A stretch of DNA of 64,000 nucleotides from Leclercia sp. AS011 (GCF_037152535.1 NZ_JBBCMA010000001.1:868001-932000), one strand, 5' to 3'. Counted from the first letter of the stretch, positions 11,719 through 22,558 are shown. Translations and numbers: made by a program. The notes: generated by a model from the sequence alone, not told the origin.

Positions 11719-11790
11719 ATAATCTATTTTCTGCTAAGACCAGATACTACAAGTGTCTTATAAAGGATTGCAGTGGCAATCGGTATTTAT

Positions 11791-12009
11791 TTACTTACTC
11801 ACCTCGTGACCGATAATACCACCCACAGCGGCACCACCTAAGGTCCCCAGAGCACTACCATCAGTTAAAACAGAACCACCAATTGCGCCAGCACCGGCAC
11901 CAATCGCGGTGTTACGACTCTGTTTGCTCATGCCAGAACATGCGCTCAATGATAGCGCCAGCGTGACAGCCAGCATAGCAGCGGATAATTTTTTGCTGTT
12001 AATAGACAT
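11791..12009 (-). CDS. osmB: Osmotically inducible lipoprotein OsmB
   Basis: A 72-residue lipoprotein with signal peptide and lipobox LSAC (Cys24), then a glycine-zipper region (AIGAGAGAIGG, GTLGGAAVGGIIG). Serine follows the lipidated Cys, so sorting to the outer membrane is expected. In E. coli it is induced by osmotic stress, stationary phase (RpoS) and envelope stress; its function is unclear. About 260 bases upstream, before the yciT 3' end, hold no gene I can see and should contain its promoter. Confidence 0.94.
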   Translation of the reverse strand: MSINSKKLSAAMLAVTLALSLSACSGMSKQSRNTAIGAGAGAIGGSVLTDGSALGTLGGAAVGGIIGHEVSK

Positions 12010-12240
12010 AACTCATTCTCCTGAAATAGTGATCCACGGAAATAGCTCTGCTTAATAAGTGTAAAACTCTTAAGCCAGTTTTCCATGAAACTGTTCGCGC
12101 AGGCGTTACGAAATCACGCAGGTGATAGTCACTTCCTGTTATATCGCTAACATTAATTCTACGTCTTTATCACTGATCCAACAGGTAAATAGTCTTAAAG
12201 GAATGGTCAGAATAATCTCAGAGCGGCAGAGCAGGGGAGA

Positions 12241-12260
12241 ACGCCCGACGAGGCGGGCGT
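12241..12260 (-). terminator. Hairpin after yciT
   Basis: A 7-bp stem (ACGCCCG / CGGGCGT) stands 10 bases beyond the yciT stop on the minus strand. The T tract is poor, so termination is only plausible. Confidence 0.4.
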
Positions 12261-12270
12261 AGGAGACGTT

Positions 12271-13026
12271 TCAGGCAGGTTTTTTGACAATATCGACGAT
12301 CAGGCCGTCGCGCTGCAGCGTCTCGCTGTGAGCCGCTTTGATGGCCTCGTCGGTGATCACCCGGCTGAAGCGGGAGAGAGGCCCCATGGTATAAGGATGC
12401 ACTGCGCCAAATTTGGTGCTGTCGGTCAGGACAATGGCCTCTGCGCCTTTCTCAAGCACCGCGTTCACCACGTCCGAACGCATCATATCCCGTCCGGTAA
12501 AACCGGTCTCCGGCTGCCAGCCATCGATACCGATAAAGGCTTTGCTGAAATGAACCTGCTGAACATACTGGCGCGTCAGCGGGCCAACCATGCTTTCGCT
12601 TTTTTTCTGATAGATGCCGCCCAATAAAATCACTTCGCTGCGCGTCTCTTTCAGAAGATGAGCGATATAGCTGCTCACTGTCACGATGGTGACATCCTCT
12701 TTCTGCTCGGCCAGGGTACGCGCCAGCAGGGCGTTGCAGCTGCCGTTCTCGATAAACACCGTTTCGCCGCTGTTGACCAGGGATGCAGCGAACTCCGCCA
12801 GTTCACGTTTCAGGGCGTAGTTATTCATCATGCGCGTTTCGACATCTTCGCTGTCGAGCGGCACGGCATACCCATGCGCGCGGCGCAGATAACTCATTTT
12901 TTCCAGAAGATTAAGGTCCTGGCGGATGGTGACTTCAGACACGCCGGTGCTTTTAGCCAGATCAACGACGCTCACACGTCCTGTGTCGATCACCATCTGT
13001 AATATTATTTGTTGTCGGGAATTCAT
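12271..13026 (-). CDS. yciT: DeoR-family regulator YciT
   Basis: Transcription regulator with an N-terminal DeoR-type HTH ([24 protein letters not shown]) and a DeoRC sugar-phosphate sensor domain ([30 protein letters not shown]). I place the start at the ATG giving MNSRQQ, three codons inside the longest frame, because E. coli YciT begins there. The length is 251 residues against about 249 in E. coli. The last 15 residues differ from the E. coli tail as I recall it. In E. coli it has been linked to osmotic-stress control; the ligand is unknown. Confidence 0.88.
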   Translation of the reverse strand: MNSRQQIILQMVIDTGRVSVVDLAKSTGVSEVTIRQDLNLLEKMSYLRRAHGYAVPLDSEDVETRMMNNYALKRELAEFAASLVNSGETVFIENGSCNALLARTLAEQKEDVTIVTVSSYIAHLLKETRSEVILLGGIYQKKSESMVGPLTRQYVQQVHFSKAFIGIDGWQPETGFTGRDMMRSDVVNAVLEKGAEAIVLTDSTKFGAVHPYTMGPLSRFSRVITDEAIKAAHSETLQRDGLIVDIVKKPA

Positions 13027-13094
13027 AGCATCCATATTAAAACGGCTGAGCCGTTAGTTGAAAACTGACATAACCACGCGAGCAGCAGCGACCT

Positions 13095-13277
13095 TTAAAC
13101 TTCCCACGGCGATTTAGAACGATCTGCACCGACGTTTTTCTGCGCGCCAGCCTGAGCCAGTAATTCTGATTTTAATATCTCAAGATTACGCAGAGCAGAG
13201 TTCACATCACCTGCAACCAGAATATCCAGCACAGTATCAATACGTTGGGCAACTTGCAGTGCATCGATATCAGACAT
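13095..13277 (-). CDS. yciZ: Small conserved protein YciZ
   Basis: A 60-residue soluble protein. The pattern [24 protein letters not shown] and the C-terminal SPWEV match enterobacterial YciZ (DUF2525-type). AGGGATGAG lies before the ATG. The function is unknown. It is divergent from rpfF, with about 190 bases between the two starts. Confidence 0.85.
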   Translation of the reverse strand: MSDIDALQVAQRIDTVLDILVAGDVNSALRNLEILKSELLAQAGAQKNVGADRSKSPWEV

Positions 13278-13469
13278 AATCTCATCCCTAAATGAAAAGT
13301 GAATAAATTCAATGATGCAGAAATTACGGGCAAAAGAGAAGGGAAAAAGTGTGCTAACGAAAGTACATTAATAGTAGTGATATTTTCATACATCTTTATA
13401 CAGAGGACTTGGGTAGTGGATTAGTCTACTTCTGCGCGCAAGGCGCTTTTTTCTATGAGGAATTAGGCT

Positions 13470-14339
13470 ATGACAATTATCAATCAGGCTACCTGTAAAC
13501 TGTTCACTGATTCTGTACGATTCACCCAACTCGCAGCTTACTATGAAGAGGAAAGACGCACCGTGTGGATGATGCTGCGAGCTCAGCCACGCCCATGCTT
13601 CAATCATGCCTTGATTGAAGAGATCATGAACCTCTCCTGGCTGGTAAGACAGTCCGGGTTTGAGGTCGATTTTTGGGTAACCGGATCGCTGGTACCGGAG
13701 ATGTACAACGCCGGCGGCGATCTGCGCTTCTTTGTCGAGTGTATTGAGAATGGTCGTCGCGAAGCGCTTCGGGCCTATGCCCGCGCCTGCGTGGACTGTG
13801 TCCACGCTGCGTCACGTGGCTTCGATACCGGGGCAATTACCCTGTCGATGGTGGAGGGCAGTGCGCTTGGCGGCGGATTCGAGGCCGCGCTGGCGCACCA
13901 CTTCCTGCTGGCACAGCGTGATGCGCGTATGGGCTTCCCGGAAATCGCCTTTAATCTCTTCCCGGGGATGGGAGGTTACTCGCTGGTGGCCCGCCGTTCA
14001 GGCATGAAGCTGGCCGAGGAGCTGATCTACAAAGGGGAGTCACACACGGCGGAGTGGTATCAGCAGCAGGGGCTGGTGGATGTGCTGTTTGAACCCGGTC
14101 AGGGATACGTCGCCACACGAACCTTCATCGACACGTTACAGCCTAAAATGAACGGCGTCAGGGCCATGCTGCGCGCCCGTCAGCGGGTGTTGCAACTGCC
14201 GCGCAGTGAGTTGATGGACATCACGGAAGACTGGGTGGACGCCGCATTCTGTCTGCAGGCGAAGGACGTGGCCTATATGCAGCGGCTGGTTCAGCTCCAG
14301 GATCGCCACACCGCATCAGGCCTGCGTAAAGCCAGCTAA
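13470..14339 (+). CDS. rpfF: RpfF-type diffusible signal factor (BDSF) synthase
   Basis: A 289-residue crotonase-fold enzyme of the RpfF family, which converts 3-hydroxyacyl-ACP to cis-2-unsaturated fatty-acid signals (DSF, BDSF) by dehydration and thioester cleavage. The two glutamates typical of the family are present 20 residues apart: Glu138 in GGGFEAAL and Glu158 in [15 protein letters not shown], equivalent to Xanthomonas RpfF Glu141 and Glu161. AGGAATTAGG precedes the ATG. The neighbour on the opposite strand is a PAS-GGDEF-EAL protein, and the stops overlap by four bases. That pairing is the RpfF/RpfR arrangement described in Cronobacter and Burkholderia. It is absent from E. coli at this place. 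An ordinary enoyl-CoA hydratase is less likely given the N-terminal extension and the context. Confidence 0.9.
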   Translation: MTIINQATCKLFTDSVRFTQLAAYYEEERRTVWMMLRAQPRPCFNHALIEEIMNLSWLVRQSGFEVDFWVTGSLVPEMYNAGGDLRFFVECIENGRREALRAYARACVDCVHAASRGFDTGAITLSMVEGSALGGGFEAALAHHFLLAQRDARMGFPEIAFNLFPGMGGYSLVARRSGMKLAEELIYKGESHTAEWYQQQGLVDVLFEPGQGYVATRTFIDTLQPKMNGVRAMLRARQRVLQLPRSELMDITEDWVDAAFCLQAKDVAYMQRLVQLQDRHTASGLRKAS

Positions 14340-16327
14340 CGCGCGTTGCGTGACTGATAGCGTTTAAACCATCGCTCGAATGCGACAGCGGGCATGGGCT
14401 TAGCAAAAAGAAAACCCTGTCGTTCGTTGACGCCATTCTTTGTCAGAAAGGCGTCTTCTTTCGCGCTTTCGACCCCTTCGGCAATCACCTGTAAATTAAG
14501 CGCCTGGGCAACGGCAACAATCGCGCGCACCAGAGACTGCGACACCGACTGCTTATGAATATCCCGGACAAAAGCCTGATCGAGCTTGATGGCATCGATG
14601 GGGAATCGGGCCAGTTGCGACAGGGACGAATAACCGGTACCGAAGTCATCAAGATGGATCTGCGCCCCCAGCTTGCTAAACTGCTGGATGACCGACAGCG
14701 CCAGCTCTTCGTTTTCAATCAGACAGCTTTCCGTCAGCTCAACATCAACCGGGCAGTACTCAAAATTGAGATCTTTCAGCGCCTGTTTCAGATCGCTGAA
14801 TATGGTCTGATCCGCCAGCTGGCGGGCAGAGACGTTGACCGCCACGCGCAGGTTGATGCCTTTATCACGCCATTTCGCCACCTGGCGCACCACATCCAGC
14901 ATTACCCAACGGCCCAGCGGCACGATGAGCCCCGACTCTTCGGCATAAGAGATAAACTCCAGCGGCGGGATCAGGCCGCGCTCTGGCGACTGCCAGCGAA
15001 CCAGCGCTTCGAGGGTTTTCACCTCGCCCCGCCAGGTAATTTTCGGCTGGTAGTGGATCACCAGCTGGTCATTATCCAGCGCCTTGCGCAGGTTGGTGTC
15101 CAGCCACAGGTATTCAAAGACGCGCTGATTCATCTCCGGGGAGAAGACGCAAAAGGTGCCGCGCCCGTTCTCTTTGGCGGTATACATGGCGGTATCGGCA
15201 TTGCGGATCACGCTTTCACGATCGGTCCCGTGCTGCGGGGCGAGGGAGATCCCTAGCGAACAGCCGGTATAGACTTCGATTAAACCAATCCGGAAAGCCT
15301 GGCGCAGCCGGGTGAGAATGCGCGAAGCCATCGCTTCCAGCGCGCCCTGCGAGGTGCCGGTGGCCAGCACGATGAACTCATCCCCGCCCAGACGGGCCAG
15401 CACCTGACCATCTTCCAGACAGCTGAGGATCGCCAGCGCCACGGCCTGTAAAAGCTGATCGCCAAACATATGCCCGTAGGCGTCATTCACTTTTTTGAAG
15501 TTATCGAGGTCAAGATAGACCACGCCGACCTGGGTGTCGCCGCGCGAGTCGATCGCTTCGCTGATCATATCGTGGATGGCGTTGCGGTTTGGCAGCCCGG
15601 TGATGGTATCAGTATTGGCGAGCACCCGGAGTCGTTCCTGAGCGCGACGCTCTTCGGTGATATCCGTCCCGGAACAGATAAGGAAAATTTCATTTTTGCC
15701 GCTGCCGCTGTGCACAAATTTGTTACGAAACAGAAACAGTCTTTGGCCTTTACGGGTTTTGATCCAGCGCTCCACTTCATAGGAGCTACCGTCCCGGAAA
15801 AAACCGCTGATATTGCGGCGCGAGGCAGCGGCTTCGCTGCGGCTCATAAAGAGTTTGAACACGTTCTGGCCGATAACCTCGTGCTCTTTCATCCCGGTGT
15901 ATTCTTCGCTCAGGCGGTTAAAGCGTTGAATGTTGCCGTGCCGGTCGAGGATGACGATAACCGAGTTGGCTTCAGAAACCACCTGCTCGGCAAAGGAGAG
16001 ACCCTGCGCCAGGTCGCGGGCGACAGCGGAGGTGTCGTGCCAGGCGGAGGCGGTGCCGGCCCACTCTTTTTTCGTGATTTTACGGCCCACCAGATGCACG
16101 GGTACCTCGGTACCATACAGGGAGAGCGTCATGGTAATGCTGGAGGTGATCACCGTCATCTGGCGGATATGACTGGCCTGCTCGTCGGTCAGAGCGACAA
16201 CTTGCGTCGTATCGGCGCTTTCACTGGCCGCAAGATGGAGAGCATTGCTGTCCGCCGTCAGCCGCCACCAGGGACTGTGGGTGCCCATGTAACGAAACAG
16301 CAAATTTTGCTCCAGATCGTCAATCAT
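14336..16327 (-). CDS. rpfR: PAS-GGDEF-EAL c-di-GMP phosphodiesterase, RpfR/PdeR (Gmr) type
   Basis: A 663-residue protein orthologous to E. coli PdeR (YciR/Gmr) and to RpfR of Cronobacter and Burkholderia. Order: N-terminal domain (about 1-105, matching the RpfF-interacting region of RpfR), PAS (about 110-220, the BDSF site in RpfR), GGDEF with intact LGGDEF near 315, and EAL near 438 with [28 protein letters not shown] and AEGVE. Both catalytic cores look complete. BDSF binding is known to stimulate the phosphodiesterase of RpfR. I use the ATG preceded by GGGAGAG; a GTG six codons earlier is possible. Its 3' end overlaps that of convergent rpfF. Confidence 0.9.
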   Translation of the reverse strand: MIDDLEQNLLFRYMGTHSPWWRLTADSNALHLAASESADTTQVVALTDEQASHIRQMTVITSSITMTLSLYGTEVPVHLVGRKITKKEWAGTASAWHDTSAVARDLAQGLSFAEQVVSEANSVIVILDRHGNIQRFNRLSEEYTGMKEHEVIGQNVFKLFMSRSEAAASRRNISGFFRDGSSYEVERWIKTRKGQRLFLFRNKFVHSGSGKNEIFLICSGTDITEERRAQERLRVLANTDTITGLPNRNAIHDMISEAIDSRGDTQVGVVYLDLDNFKKVNDAYGHMFGDQLLQAVALAILSCLEDGQVLARLGGDEFIVLATGTSQGALEAMASRILTRLRQAFRIGLIEVYTGCSLGISLAPQHGTDRESVIRNADTAMYTAKENGRGTFCVFSPEMNQRVFEYLWLDTNLRKALDNDQLVIHYQPKITWRGEVKTLEALVRWQSPERGLIPPLEFISYAEESGLIVPLGRWVMLDVVRQVAKWRDKGINLRVAVNVSARQLADQTIFSDLKQALKDLNFEYCPVDVELTESCLIENEELALSVIQQFSKLGAQIHLDDFGTGYSSLSQLARFPIDAIKLDQAFVRDIHKQSVSQSLVRAIVAVAQALNLQVIAEGVESAKEDAFLTKNGVNERQGFLFAKPMPAVAFERWFKRYQSRNAR

Positions 16328-16475
16328 GCTCTCTCCCAGGCGCACTTAATTGCACAGATTGTGCATTTCCAGTCGGTTAAATCGCGCTAAAACGGCGGTG
16401 ATGCCGAGCTAAACTTATTGTTTTTTCCCGGTATTCTTATATTAGAACGAGAATGGCTAAAAAGGATACAGACGA

Positions 16476-16574
16476 ATGAATATTCCTGTAACCCATTATG
16501 ACGGCTATCGGCCCGTCGCTAATAATTGTGATCGCTTTTTGCCATTTGTGGGAGGAAAAGGTAAGGAAAAATAA
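16476..16574 (+). CDS. Possible small protein, 32 residues
   Basis: ATG preceded by AAAAAGGA opens a frame of 32 codons (MNIPVTHYDGYRPVAN...), with no hydrophobic segment and a Gly/Lys-rich tail. It lies in the roughly 320-base space between the rpfR start and the rnb 3' end, in the direction opposite to both. I recognise no homologue. The ribosome site is reasonable, but chance is a real alternative. Confidence 0.3.
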   Translation: MNIPVTHYDGYRPVANNCDRFLPFVGGKGKEK

Positions 16575-16599
16575 TGAGTGGGAGGTTTCAGCAGTAATA

Positions 16600-16633
16600 A
16601 AAAAGTCGGATCGCCCGTGAGGGCGAATCCGAC
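16600..16633 (-). terminator. Terminator after rnb
   Basis: On the minus strand, GTCGGATTCGCCC and GGGCGATCCGAC form a 12-bp stem with one bulged base and a TCAC loop, followed by TTTTTT. Confidence 0.9.
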
Positions 16634-16651
16634 GTGTATTGCAGGGGACAA

Positions 16652-18589
16652 TCAGACGGCAGGGCGGGCAATAACGCTGCGTGTTTCCATGCGTACTTCA
16701 GCGATAGTGACGTCGATAACTTCTGTCACCTTATAAGCCACTTCGCCTTTGATCTGAACGGTGCCGTTCTCCTGGCTGCAAACCAGTTCGTCACGCACGG
16801 CGTGCAGGAACGGGGCCGGAATGAATGCCACGGCGCCGTTATCCACCAGGCGAACGCGCATCCCGCCACGGCTGATATCGATGATCTCGGCCGCGAAACG
16901 GGTGTCAGTCCCGGCTTTGTCTTTCAGGAAGCGGGCATACAGCCAGTCACCCACATCGCGCTCCGCCATGCGGTTAAGACGACGACGCTCCGCCATCTGC
17001 ATGGTGGTCTCGTCCTGCGGACGGGCGATGGTTTCACCCTTGACGATCGCTTTCAGCAGGCGGTGGTTAACCATATCGCCATACTTACGGATCGGGGATG
17101 TCCAGGTTGCATAGGCTTCCAGACCCAGACCAAAGTGCGGACCCGGTTCGGTGCTGATCTCAGCGAAAGACTGGAAACGACGAATGCGGCTGTCGAGGAA
17201 ACCGGACGGCTGTGCATCCAGCTCACGGCGCAGCTTGCAGAAGCCGTTCAGGGTCAGGACTTCCTGCGGATCGACGTGCACGTCGTGGGTCTTCAGCAGG
17301 GCAGCCAGCGCTTCGCTGTTGGCCGGGTCGAAGCCGGTGTGCACGTTGTAAATACCGAAACCGAGTTTGTCGCGCAGCACGCGGGCCGCGCAGATGTTCG
17401 CCGCAATCATCGACTCTTCAACAATGCGGTTAGCAATACGACGCGGTTCGGCAACGATATCCAGCACTTCGCCTTTTTCACCGAGAATGAAGCGGTAGTC
17501 AGGGCGATCCTTGAACACCAGCGCGTGGGTCTTACGCCACTCGCTGCGGCTCAGACAGACGCGCTGCAACAGACGGATCTGTTGGGCGATGGCGTCGTTT
17601 GCAGGCTGCCAGCTACCGCTGTTTTCCAGCCAGTCAGACACCTCGTCATACACCAGCTTGGCTTTCGATTCGATAGTGGCAGCGAAGAATTCGATGTTCT
17701 CTTCGATGGTGCCATCGGTGGCAATGGTCATGCGGCAGGCGAGAACCGGACGCACTTCATTGGCACGTAGCGAGCACAGGTTGTCAGACAGTTCGCGCGG
17801 CAGCATCGGGATGTTGAAGCCCGGCAGATAGTTGGTGAAAGCGCGGATTTTGGCAGACTCGTCCAGCGGGGTGCCTTCAGCAATCCAGGCCGTTGGATCG
17901 GCAATCGCCACGGTTAACAGCAGCTTGCCGTCAGCCTGCTCCTCCACATACAGCGCATCGTCCATATCTTCGGTGCTGGCGCTGTCGATGGTCACAAAAT
18001 TGAGGGCGGTGAGATCGCGACGCTCCAGACCTTCGTCCAGCATCTCAGCAGCCGCGCCTTCCGGAGCTTCTTTTTCCAGATTATGGCGTGCCAGGGTGAC
18101 CCACCATGGCACGAAGTGGTCGTCGCCAAAGGTAATAAACTGGGTCAGCTCGGCATAGAAACCGCGGTCGCCCTTCAGCGGGTGACGGCGCATTTCAGCC
18201 ACGGCCCAGTCACCTTCTTTAAAATCATGCGCAACGCCGCGCTCGGCGCGGCAAGGGATGGCGTCTTTCAGCAGGGGATGGTCCGGGATGATGGACAGAC
18301 GGTCATCTTTATTACGCAGCACCTTACCCACAAAGCGGGTCAGGAAAGGTTCGATCAAGGCTTCAGGCTCGGCAGATTCACGATCCTTTTCGCTGTGGAT
18401 CACGGCGGTAATACGATCGCCGTGCATCACTTTCTTCATCTGCGGTGGCGGAATGAAGTAACTTTTCTGTGCATCGACTTCAAGGAAGCCAAAGCCTTTT
18501 TCCGTGGCTTTTACGACCCCTTCAGCACGTGGCGTCTGGGAATGCAGTTGCTGTTTAAGCTGCGCTAGCAGCGGGTTGTCCTGGAGCAT
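16652..18589 (-). CDS. rnb: Exoribonuclease II
   Basis: Processive 3'-to-5' hydrolytic exoribonuclease that degrades unstructured RNA to short oligonucleotides. The 645 residues compare with 644 in E. coli. Two N-terminal cold-shock domains ([15 protein letters not shown]) are followed by the RNB catalytic domain with the acidic cluster in [13 protein letters not shown], then a C-terminal S1 domain. It is a single gene with a strong terminator. Confidence 0.97.
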   Translation of the reverse strand: MLQDNPLLAQLKQQLHSQTPRAEGVVKATEKGFGFLEVDAQKSYFIPPPQMKKVMHGDRITAVIHSEKDRESAEPEALIEPFLTRFVGKVLRNKDDRLSIIPDHPLLKDAIPCRAERGVAHDFKEGDWAVAEMRRHPLKGDRGFYAELTQFITFGDDHFVPWWVTLARHNLEKEAPEGAAAEMLDEGLERRDLTALNFVTIDSASTEDMDDALYVEEQADGKLLLTVAIADPTAWIAEGTPLDESAKIRAFTNYLPGFNIPMLPRELSDNLCSLRANEVRPVLACRMTIATDGTIEENIEFFAATIESKAKLVYDEVSDWLENSGSWQPANDAIAQQIRLLQRVCLSRSEWRKTHALVFKDRPDYRFILGEKGEVLDIVAEPRRIANRIVEESMIAANICAARVLRDKLGFGIYNVHTGFDPANSEALAALLKTHDVHVDPQEVLTLNGFCKLRRELDAQPSGFLDSRIRRFQSFAEISTEPGPHFGLGLEAYATWTSPIRKYGDMVNHRLLKAIVKGETIARPQDETTMQMAERRRLNRMAERDVGDWLYARFLKDKAGTDTRFAAEIIDISRGGMRVRLVDNGAVAFIPAPFLHAVRDELVCSQENGTVQIKGEVAYKVTEVIDVTIAEVRMETRSVIARPAV

Positions 18590-18677
18590 AGTGATCTATT
18601 TTCGTAGCCATTGAGCGGCTGACAGTTTTACGCGAATCTCACTGCTACAGCAAGCGCTCTTTAGGTAATGAGTAGGG

Positions 18678-19685
18678 TTATTCGCCTTTGCCGATGGCAA
18701 TTTTGAGACGGGTCAACCAGCCGCAAAAAGCGCTCCAGGTCAGCAGGTTGATAGCCTGATCCGTGGGAAGACCCTCCTCCGTCAGCGGGGTAAACTGCGC
18801 GGCGCTGAACCGATCCGGGGAGCGTGCCAGCTGCTCTACGGCGCGTCTCACCGCCTCATCCGGCGCATCGGCTGGCTGCGCAGCATGGAGCCCGCTGACC
18901 AGGATTTCACCGGTGTAATCGAGGATCGCCGGCTCATGGCACAGCACCGGTGTGAGCTGCTGCAATAGCGGCTCGGCCTGCCAGCGCTCAAGCGAGGCCA
19001 GCTGTTGCGCGCTGGCGTTCCGTTGCTCAACGCCCGGCACTGCAGCTTCCCAGGTGTCCATGTTCAGCGCGTTATCGTCAATCAGGGCGTGCGGTGGGAT
19101 GTGGTGGCCGGGCAGCCAGCGAACAGGGTGTCCGAGCAGGGCCTGGAACACGGCCACCACCCGCGCCTGAAAACCGACAAAGCCGATAATCTGGTTAATG
19201 GTCACGATGTCATACACGGTCAGGCCGACCTCATCGAGCTCCTGCTGCGCCTTGCTGTCGATGACGTCGGGTGAACTGGCAAGCTGGCGGGCATACTGGG
19301 TGATCTGGGCGAGGCGGCGATTACTTTCCCGGGAGGAGTCAGGACCGGGGAGCGGGGCGAGAAGGGCAGCGTAGTGATTACACAGACGCTGCACGCCACA
19401 CACCTGGGCGACCGTCAGGGCGGTGCTGAAACGGTCATACGCGCTCAGCGTGCGCAGGCGATTTACCGGTACGGCGCGCGGGAAAAAGAGGTCACACAGC
19501 GCCCGGGCGGGGGTTAACCAGCGCTCACAGGCCGCCAGCAGCGATGCCGGTAAAGTGAGGTTCAGCAAAAAACGATCCGCAACCTGTGCGGCTTCGGGAA
19601 CCAAAGGCAGGACTTCCGTCGGGCTGCTACTGGACTGGGTCTCATGATACCAGTGGCCTTTGCCAGAAATACGGCGTTGTTCCAT
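18678..19685 (-). CDS. yciW: CMD-domain protein YciW (predicted peroxidase-like)
   Basis: A 335-residue protein beginning MEQRRISGKGHWYHETQSS, recognisable as YciW from the conserved region between rnb and fabI. It has two halves related to carboxymuconolactone decarboxylase/AhpD-like folds. No CxxC redox pair of classical AhpD is visible, so peroxidase activity is doubtful. In E. coli yciW is CysB-regulated and has been implicated in cysteine or methionine metabolism. It appears shorter than the E. coli annotation (about 375 residues); the ATG here is the first in frame. Confidence 0.85.
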   Translation of the reverse strand: MEQRRISGKGHWYHETQSSSSPTEVLPLVPEAAQVADRFLLNLTLPASLLAACERWLTPARALCDLFFPRAVPVNRLRTLSAYDRFSTALTVAQVCGVQRLCNHYAALLAPLPGPDSSRESNRRLAQITQYARQLASSPDVIDSKAQQELDEVGLTVYDIVTINQIIGFVGFQARVVAVFQALLGHPVRWLPGHHIPPHALIDDNALNMDTWEAAVPGVEQRNASAQQLASLERWQAEPLLQQLTPVLCHEPAILDYTGEILVSGLHAAQPADAPDEAVRRAVEQLARSPDRFSAAQFTPLTEEGLPTDQAINLLTWSAFCGWLTRLKIAIGKGE

Positions 19686-19813
19686 GTGCTTTCCTTGATC
19701 TCAAAATGGCGATCAATATCCTGGCGTAAGGCGGATAAGCGGAAAAATATTGTTAGGTGATAACAAATAGCGGAACGGAATAACGAGGGCAAAAACGGGA
19801 CGGAACGGCAGGC

Positions 19814-19840
19814 AAACCTTCCCGCCGCAGCGGGAAGGTA
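19814..19840 (-). terminator. Terminator after fabI
   Basis: A 10-bp perfect stem ACCTTCCCGC / GCGGGAAGGT with a four-base loop lies just past the fabI stop on the minus strand. The T tract is short. Confidence 0.65.
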
Positions 19841-19846
19841 ACGAAC

Positions 19847-20635
19847 TTATTTGATTTCCAGCTCGTTCATTGCAGCGATGTTGAAACCGCCGTCAACGTG
19901 AACCACTTCGCCGGAGATGCCCGCAGAGAGGTCAGAGCAGAGGAAGGCCGCAGAGTTACCCACGTCTTCGATGGTGACGGTACGACGGATTGGAGTAACC
20001 GCTTCGCAATGCGCCAGCATTTTACGGAAGTCTTTGATGCCGGACGCGGCCAGGGTACGGATTGGACCCGCAGAGATCCCATTTACGCGCACGCCTTCCG
20101 GACCCATCGCGTTCGCCATGTAGCGCACGTTAGCTTCCAGAGAGGCTTTCGCCAGACCCATCACGTTGTAGTTCGGGATGGCGCGCTCAGCACCCAGATA
20201 AGAGAGGGTCAGCAGGGCGGAGCCCGGGTTCAGCATGCTGCGGCAGGCTTTTGCCATCGCCACGAAGCTATAGGAGCTGATGTCGTGAGCAATTTTGAAG
20301 CCTTCACGGGTGACCGCATTCACGTAGTCGCCATCCAGCTGATCGCCCGGAGCAAAACCGATTGAGTGAACGAAACCGTCAAATTTCGGCCAGGTTTTTG
20401 CCAGCTCAGCGAACATGCCATCGATGCTTTCATCTTGCGCAACGTCGCATTCCAGAACAATGCTGGAACCCAGTTGCGCGGCAAACTCTTCTACACGGCC
20501 TTTCAGCTTGTCATTCTGGTAGGTGAATGCCAGCTCAGCGCCTTCGCGATGCATCGCCTGTGCGATACCGTAGGCGATAGACAATTTGCTGGCAACGCCA
20601 GTCACCAGAATGTGCTTACCGGAAAGAAAACCCAT
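19847..20635 (-). CDS. fabI: Enoyl-[acyl-carrier-protein] reductase (NADH)
   Basis: Last reduction of each fatty-acid elongation cycle and the target of triclosan. The 262 residues equal E. coli FabI. Visible: the N-terminal nucleotide-binding [13 protein letters not shown], Gly93 in GFAPGDQ, and Tyr146, Tyr156 and Lys163 in [20 protein letters not shown]. The frame is open 17 codons further upstream, but the ATG giving [11 protein letters not shown] has AAGGA before it and gives the standard length. Gly93, a known triclosan-resistance position, is wild type. Confidence 0.97.
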   Translation of the reverse strand: MGFLSGKHILVTGVASKLSIAYGIAQAMHREGAELAFTYQNDKLKGRVEEFAAQLGSSIVLECDVAQDESIDGMFAELAKTWPKFDGFVHSIGFAPGDQLDGDYVNAVTREGFKIAHDISSYSFVAMAKACRSMLNPGSALLTLSYLGAERAIPNYNVMGLAKASLEANVRYMANAMGPEGVRVNGISAGPIRTLAASGIKDFRKMLAHCEAVTPIRRTVTIEDVGNSAAFLCSDLSAGISGEVVHVDGGFNIAAMNELEIK

Positions 20636-20757
20636 AGCTCTAATCCTTTTATTCATTGTTGTGGCGGTCGTCACCTGCGCGGACAACCGTCGTTAAATCG
20701 CGGCGATAATAGCATGTGTCGCGTAGGGTGCAATCCGACCACTCTGTGTAGGGCAGG

Positions 20758-21564
20758 TCAGCGATCTTTGCGCCATGCATCGGCGGTTAAGGCTTCGCCA
20801 AAATGGCCGGCGATTAAGCGTTTGGTCAGATCGTGCAGCGGCGAGGCCAGCACCGACGCGGTACTGCCGCGCTCTACCACCGAGCCTTCATGCATCACCA
20901 TCACCTGATCGCTGATGTGCTTCATCATCCCCAGATGCTGGGTCACGTAGATATACGAGATACCCTGTTTCTCCTGCAACTCCAGCATCAGGTTGATTAA
21001 CTGTGAACGCATCGACATATCCAGCGAGGCCAGCGCTTCGTCAGCGATAATCACTTTTGGTCGCAGGATCAGGGCGCGGGCAAGGCCGAGACGCTGTTTT
21101 TGCCCGGGGGCCAGCATGTGCGGATAATAGCTGACGTGATCCGGCAGCAGCCCGACCATCCGCAGGGTTTCAATGATCTGCTTACGTCGCGCTTCAAACT
21201 CGAGATCGGTATTCAGACGCAGCGGGAAATCGAGGATCTGTGAGATACGCTGGCGCGGGTTCAGCGAGGTCGAGGGATCCTGAAAAATCATGCGGATCCG
21301 CTGACTGCGGAACGAATAGTCGCCAAATTTCAGCAGATGGTCGTCAATCAAGACTTCGCCATCGGAGGGTTCGATCATCCCCGCCAGCATTTTCGCCAGC
21401 GTCGATTTCCCGGAGCCGTTTTCACCGATGATCGCCAGGGTCTGCTTTTCCCGCAGGGTAAAGCTCAGCGGCTTTACCGCTTCGACGGTCTGGCGATGGA
21501 ACAGACCGGTGCGATAGCGAAAGGTCTTACTCAGGTTGCGCACTTCCAGCAAGGTTTCGACCAT
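20758..21564 (-). CDS. sapF: Sap ABC transporter ATP-binding protein SapF
   Basis: A 268-residue nucleotide-binding subunit of the Dpp/Opp type. Walker A is GENGSGKST, Walker B region IIADEALASLD; the signature is degenerate (LAPGQ in place of LSGGQ). It pairs with SapD. It is the last gene of sapABCDF. SapABCDF is associated with antimicrobial-peptide resistance in Salmonella and Haemophilus, and SapBCDF with putrescine export in E. coli. Confidence 0.95.
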   Translation of the reverse strand: MVETLLEVRNLSKTFRYRTGLFHRQTVEAVKPLSFTLREKQTLAIIGENGSGKSTLAKMLAGMIEPSDGEVLIDDHLLKFGDYSFRSQRIRMIFQDPSTSLNPRQRISQILDFPLRLNTDLEFEARRKQIIETLRMVGLLPDHVSYYPHMLAPGQKQRLGLARALILRPKVIIADEALASLDMSMRSQLINLMLELQEKQGISYIYVTQHLGMMKHISDQVMVMHEGSVVERGSTASVLASPLHDLTKRLIAGHFGEALTADAWRKDR

Positions 21565-21565
21565 G

Positions 21566-22558
21566 TCACTCTTTCTCCATGTTCAGCGGGAAATGGCAGG
21601 CAAACAGATGGTTTCTCGGGCCGGCAAGGCGCGGGGTTTCGATACATTTCCGCTGCGCATAGGGGCAGCGCGGCCCCAGGCGGCAGCCGATCGGTAACTG
21701 CTCCAGCAGCGGGATCGCCCCCGGCAGGGTGTTAAGACGGCTTTTATGCGGCATGGAGCTGCCAAAATCGGGGATCGCACGGATCAGCGCCTGGGTATAG
21801 GGGTGATGCGGCATGGTCACCAGCTCCTCGCTACCGGCGGTTTCGACGGTCTGACCGCAGTACATCACATCGATCTTATCCGCCCACTTGCTCAGCATCT
21901 GCAGGTCATGGCTGATCAGCAAAATGGTGGTGTTGTTGTTCTGATTAAGGCGCGTGAGCAGGCGGAAAATTTGCGCCTGGGTGGTGGGCTCCATTGCGTT
22001 GGTCGGTTCGTCGGCAATCAGCAGGCGCGGCTGGTTGGCGAGCGCAATGGCGATCATCACTTTCTGGCACTCGCCGTCGGTCAGCTCGTAGGGGAAGCTG
22101 CGCATGGCGTCTTTATGATCCTTGATCCCCACCCGGTGCAGCAGCTCGATGGCGCGACGTTTACGCCAGCCAAAACGCTGCCACCAGCGACCTTTATAGG
22201 TCCAGGCGGGGATGTTCTGCATCAGCTGTTTGCCGACCCGTTCTGACGGATCGAGACAGGACTGCGGCTCCTGAAAAATCATCGACACGTTGTGGCCCAC
22301 CAGCTTGCGTCGCTCGCGGACCGAGAGGCGCAGCAGGTCGATATCATCAAAGCGCATGCGGTCGGCGGTGACGCGCCAGTTATCTTTTGCCACGCCGCAA
22401 ATGGCTTTGGCGATTAAGCTCTTGCCCGAGCCCGACTCGCCCACCAGGCCGCGGATCTCGCCTTCGCTCAGGGTGATGCTGACCCGGTCCACCGCTTTCA
22501 CCCAGCCTTCGCCGGTTTTAAATTCAATCGTCAGATTGCGAATATCCAGTAACGGCAT
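21566..22558 (-). CDS. sapD: Sap ABC transporter ATP-binding protein SapD
   Basis: A 330-residue ATPase subunit with Walker [13 protein letters not shown], Walker [10 protein letters not shown] and the oligopeptide-transporter C-terminal extension with a cysteine-containing motif ([14 protein letters not shown]). The signature reads LTDGE instead of LSGGQ. In E. coli SapD is also linked to ATP-dependent activation of Trk potassium uptake. It touches sapC at its start and is separated from sapF by one base. Confidence 0.96.
   Translation of the reverse strand: MPLLDIRNLTIEFKTGEGWVKAVDRVSITLSEGEIRGLVGESGSGKSLIAKAICGVAKDNWRVTADRMRFDDIDLLRLSVRERRKLVGHNVSMIFQEPQSCLDPSERVGKQLMQNIPAWTYKGRWWQRFGWRKRRAIELLHRVGIKDHKDAMRSFPYELTDGECQKVMIAIALANQPRLLIADEPTNAMEPTTQAQIFRLLTRLNQNNNTTILLISHDLQMLSKWADKIDVMYCGQTVETAGSEELVTMPHHPYTQALIRAIPDFGSSMPHKSRLNTLPGAIPLLEQLPIGCRLGPRCPYAQRKCIETPRLAGPRNHLFACHFPLNMEKE

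Noticed and set aside
13430..13455. Short GCGC hairpin followed by T run just before rpfF
   Set aside because: The stem is only four or five base pairs; I cannot claim an attenuator without a leader peptide or longer stem.
15470..16390. Plus-strand frame of 306 codons opposite rpfR
   Set aside because: It is antisense to the PAS and N-terminal regions of a complete gene, with no supporting features.
16634..17770. Plus-strand frame of 378 codons opposite rnb
   Set aside because: It is antisense to a full-length RNase II and starts within its terminator; His-rich low-quality sequence typical of a shadow.
21030..22200. Non-canonical ABC signature motifs in SapD and SapF as signs of inactivation
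   Set aside because: As far as I recall, the same departures from LSGGQ occur in the functional E. coli and Salmonella proteins, so they are family traits.
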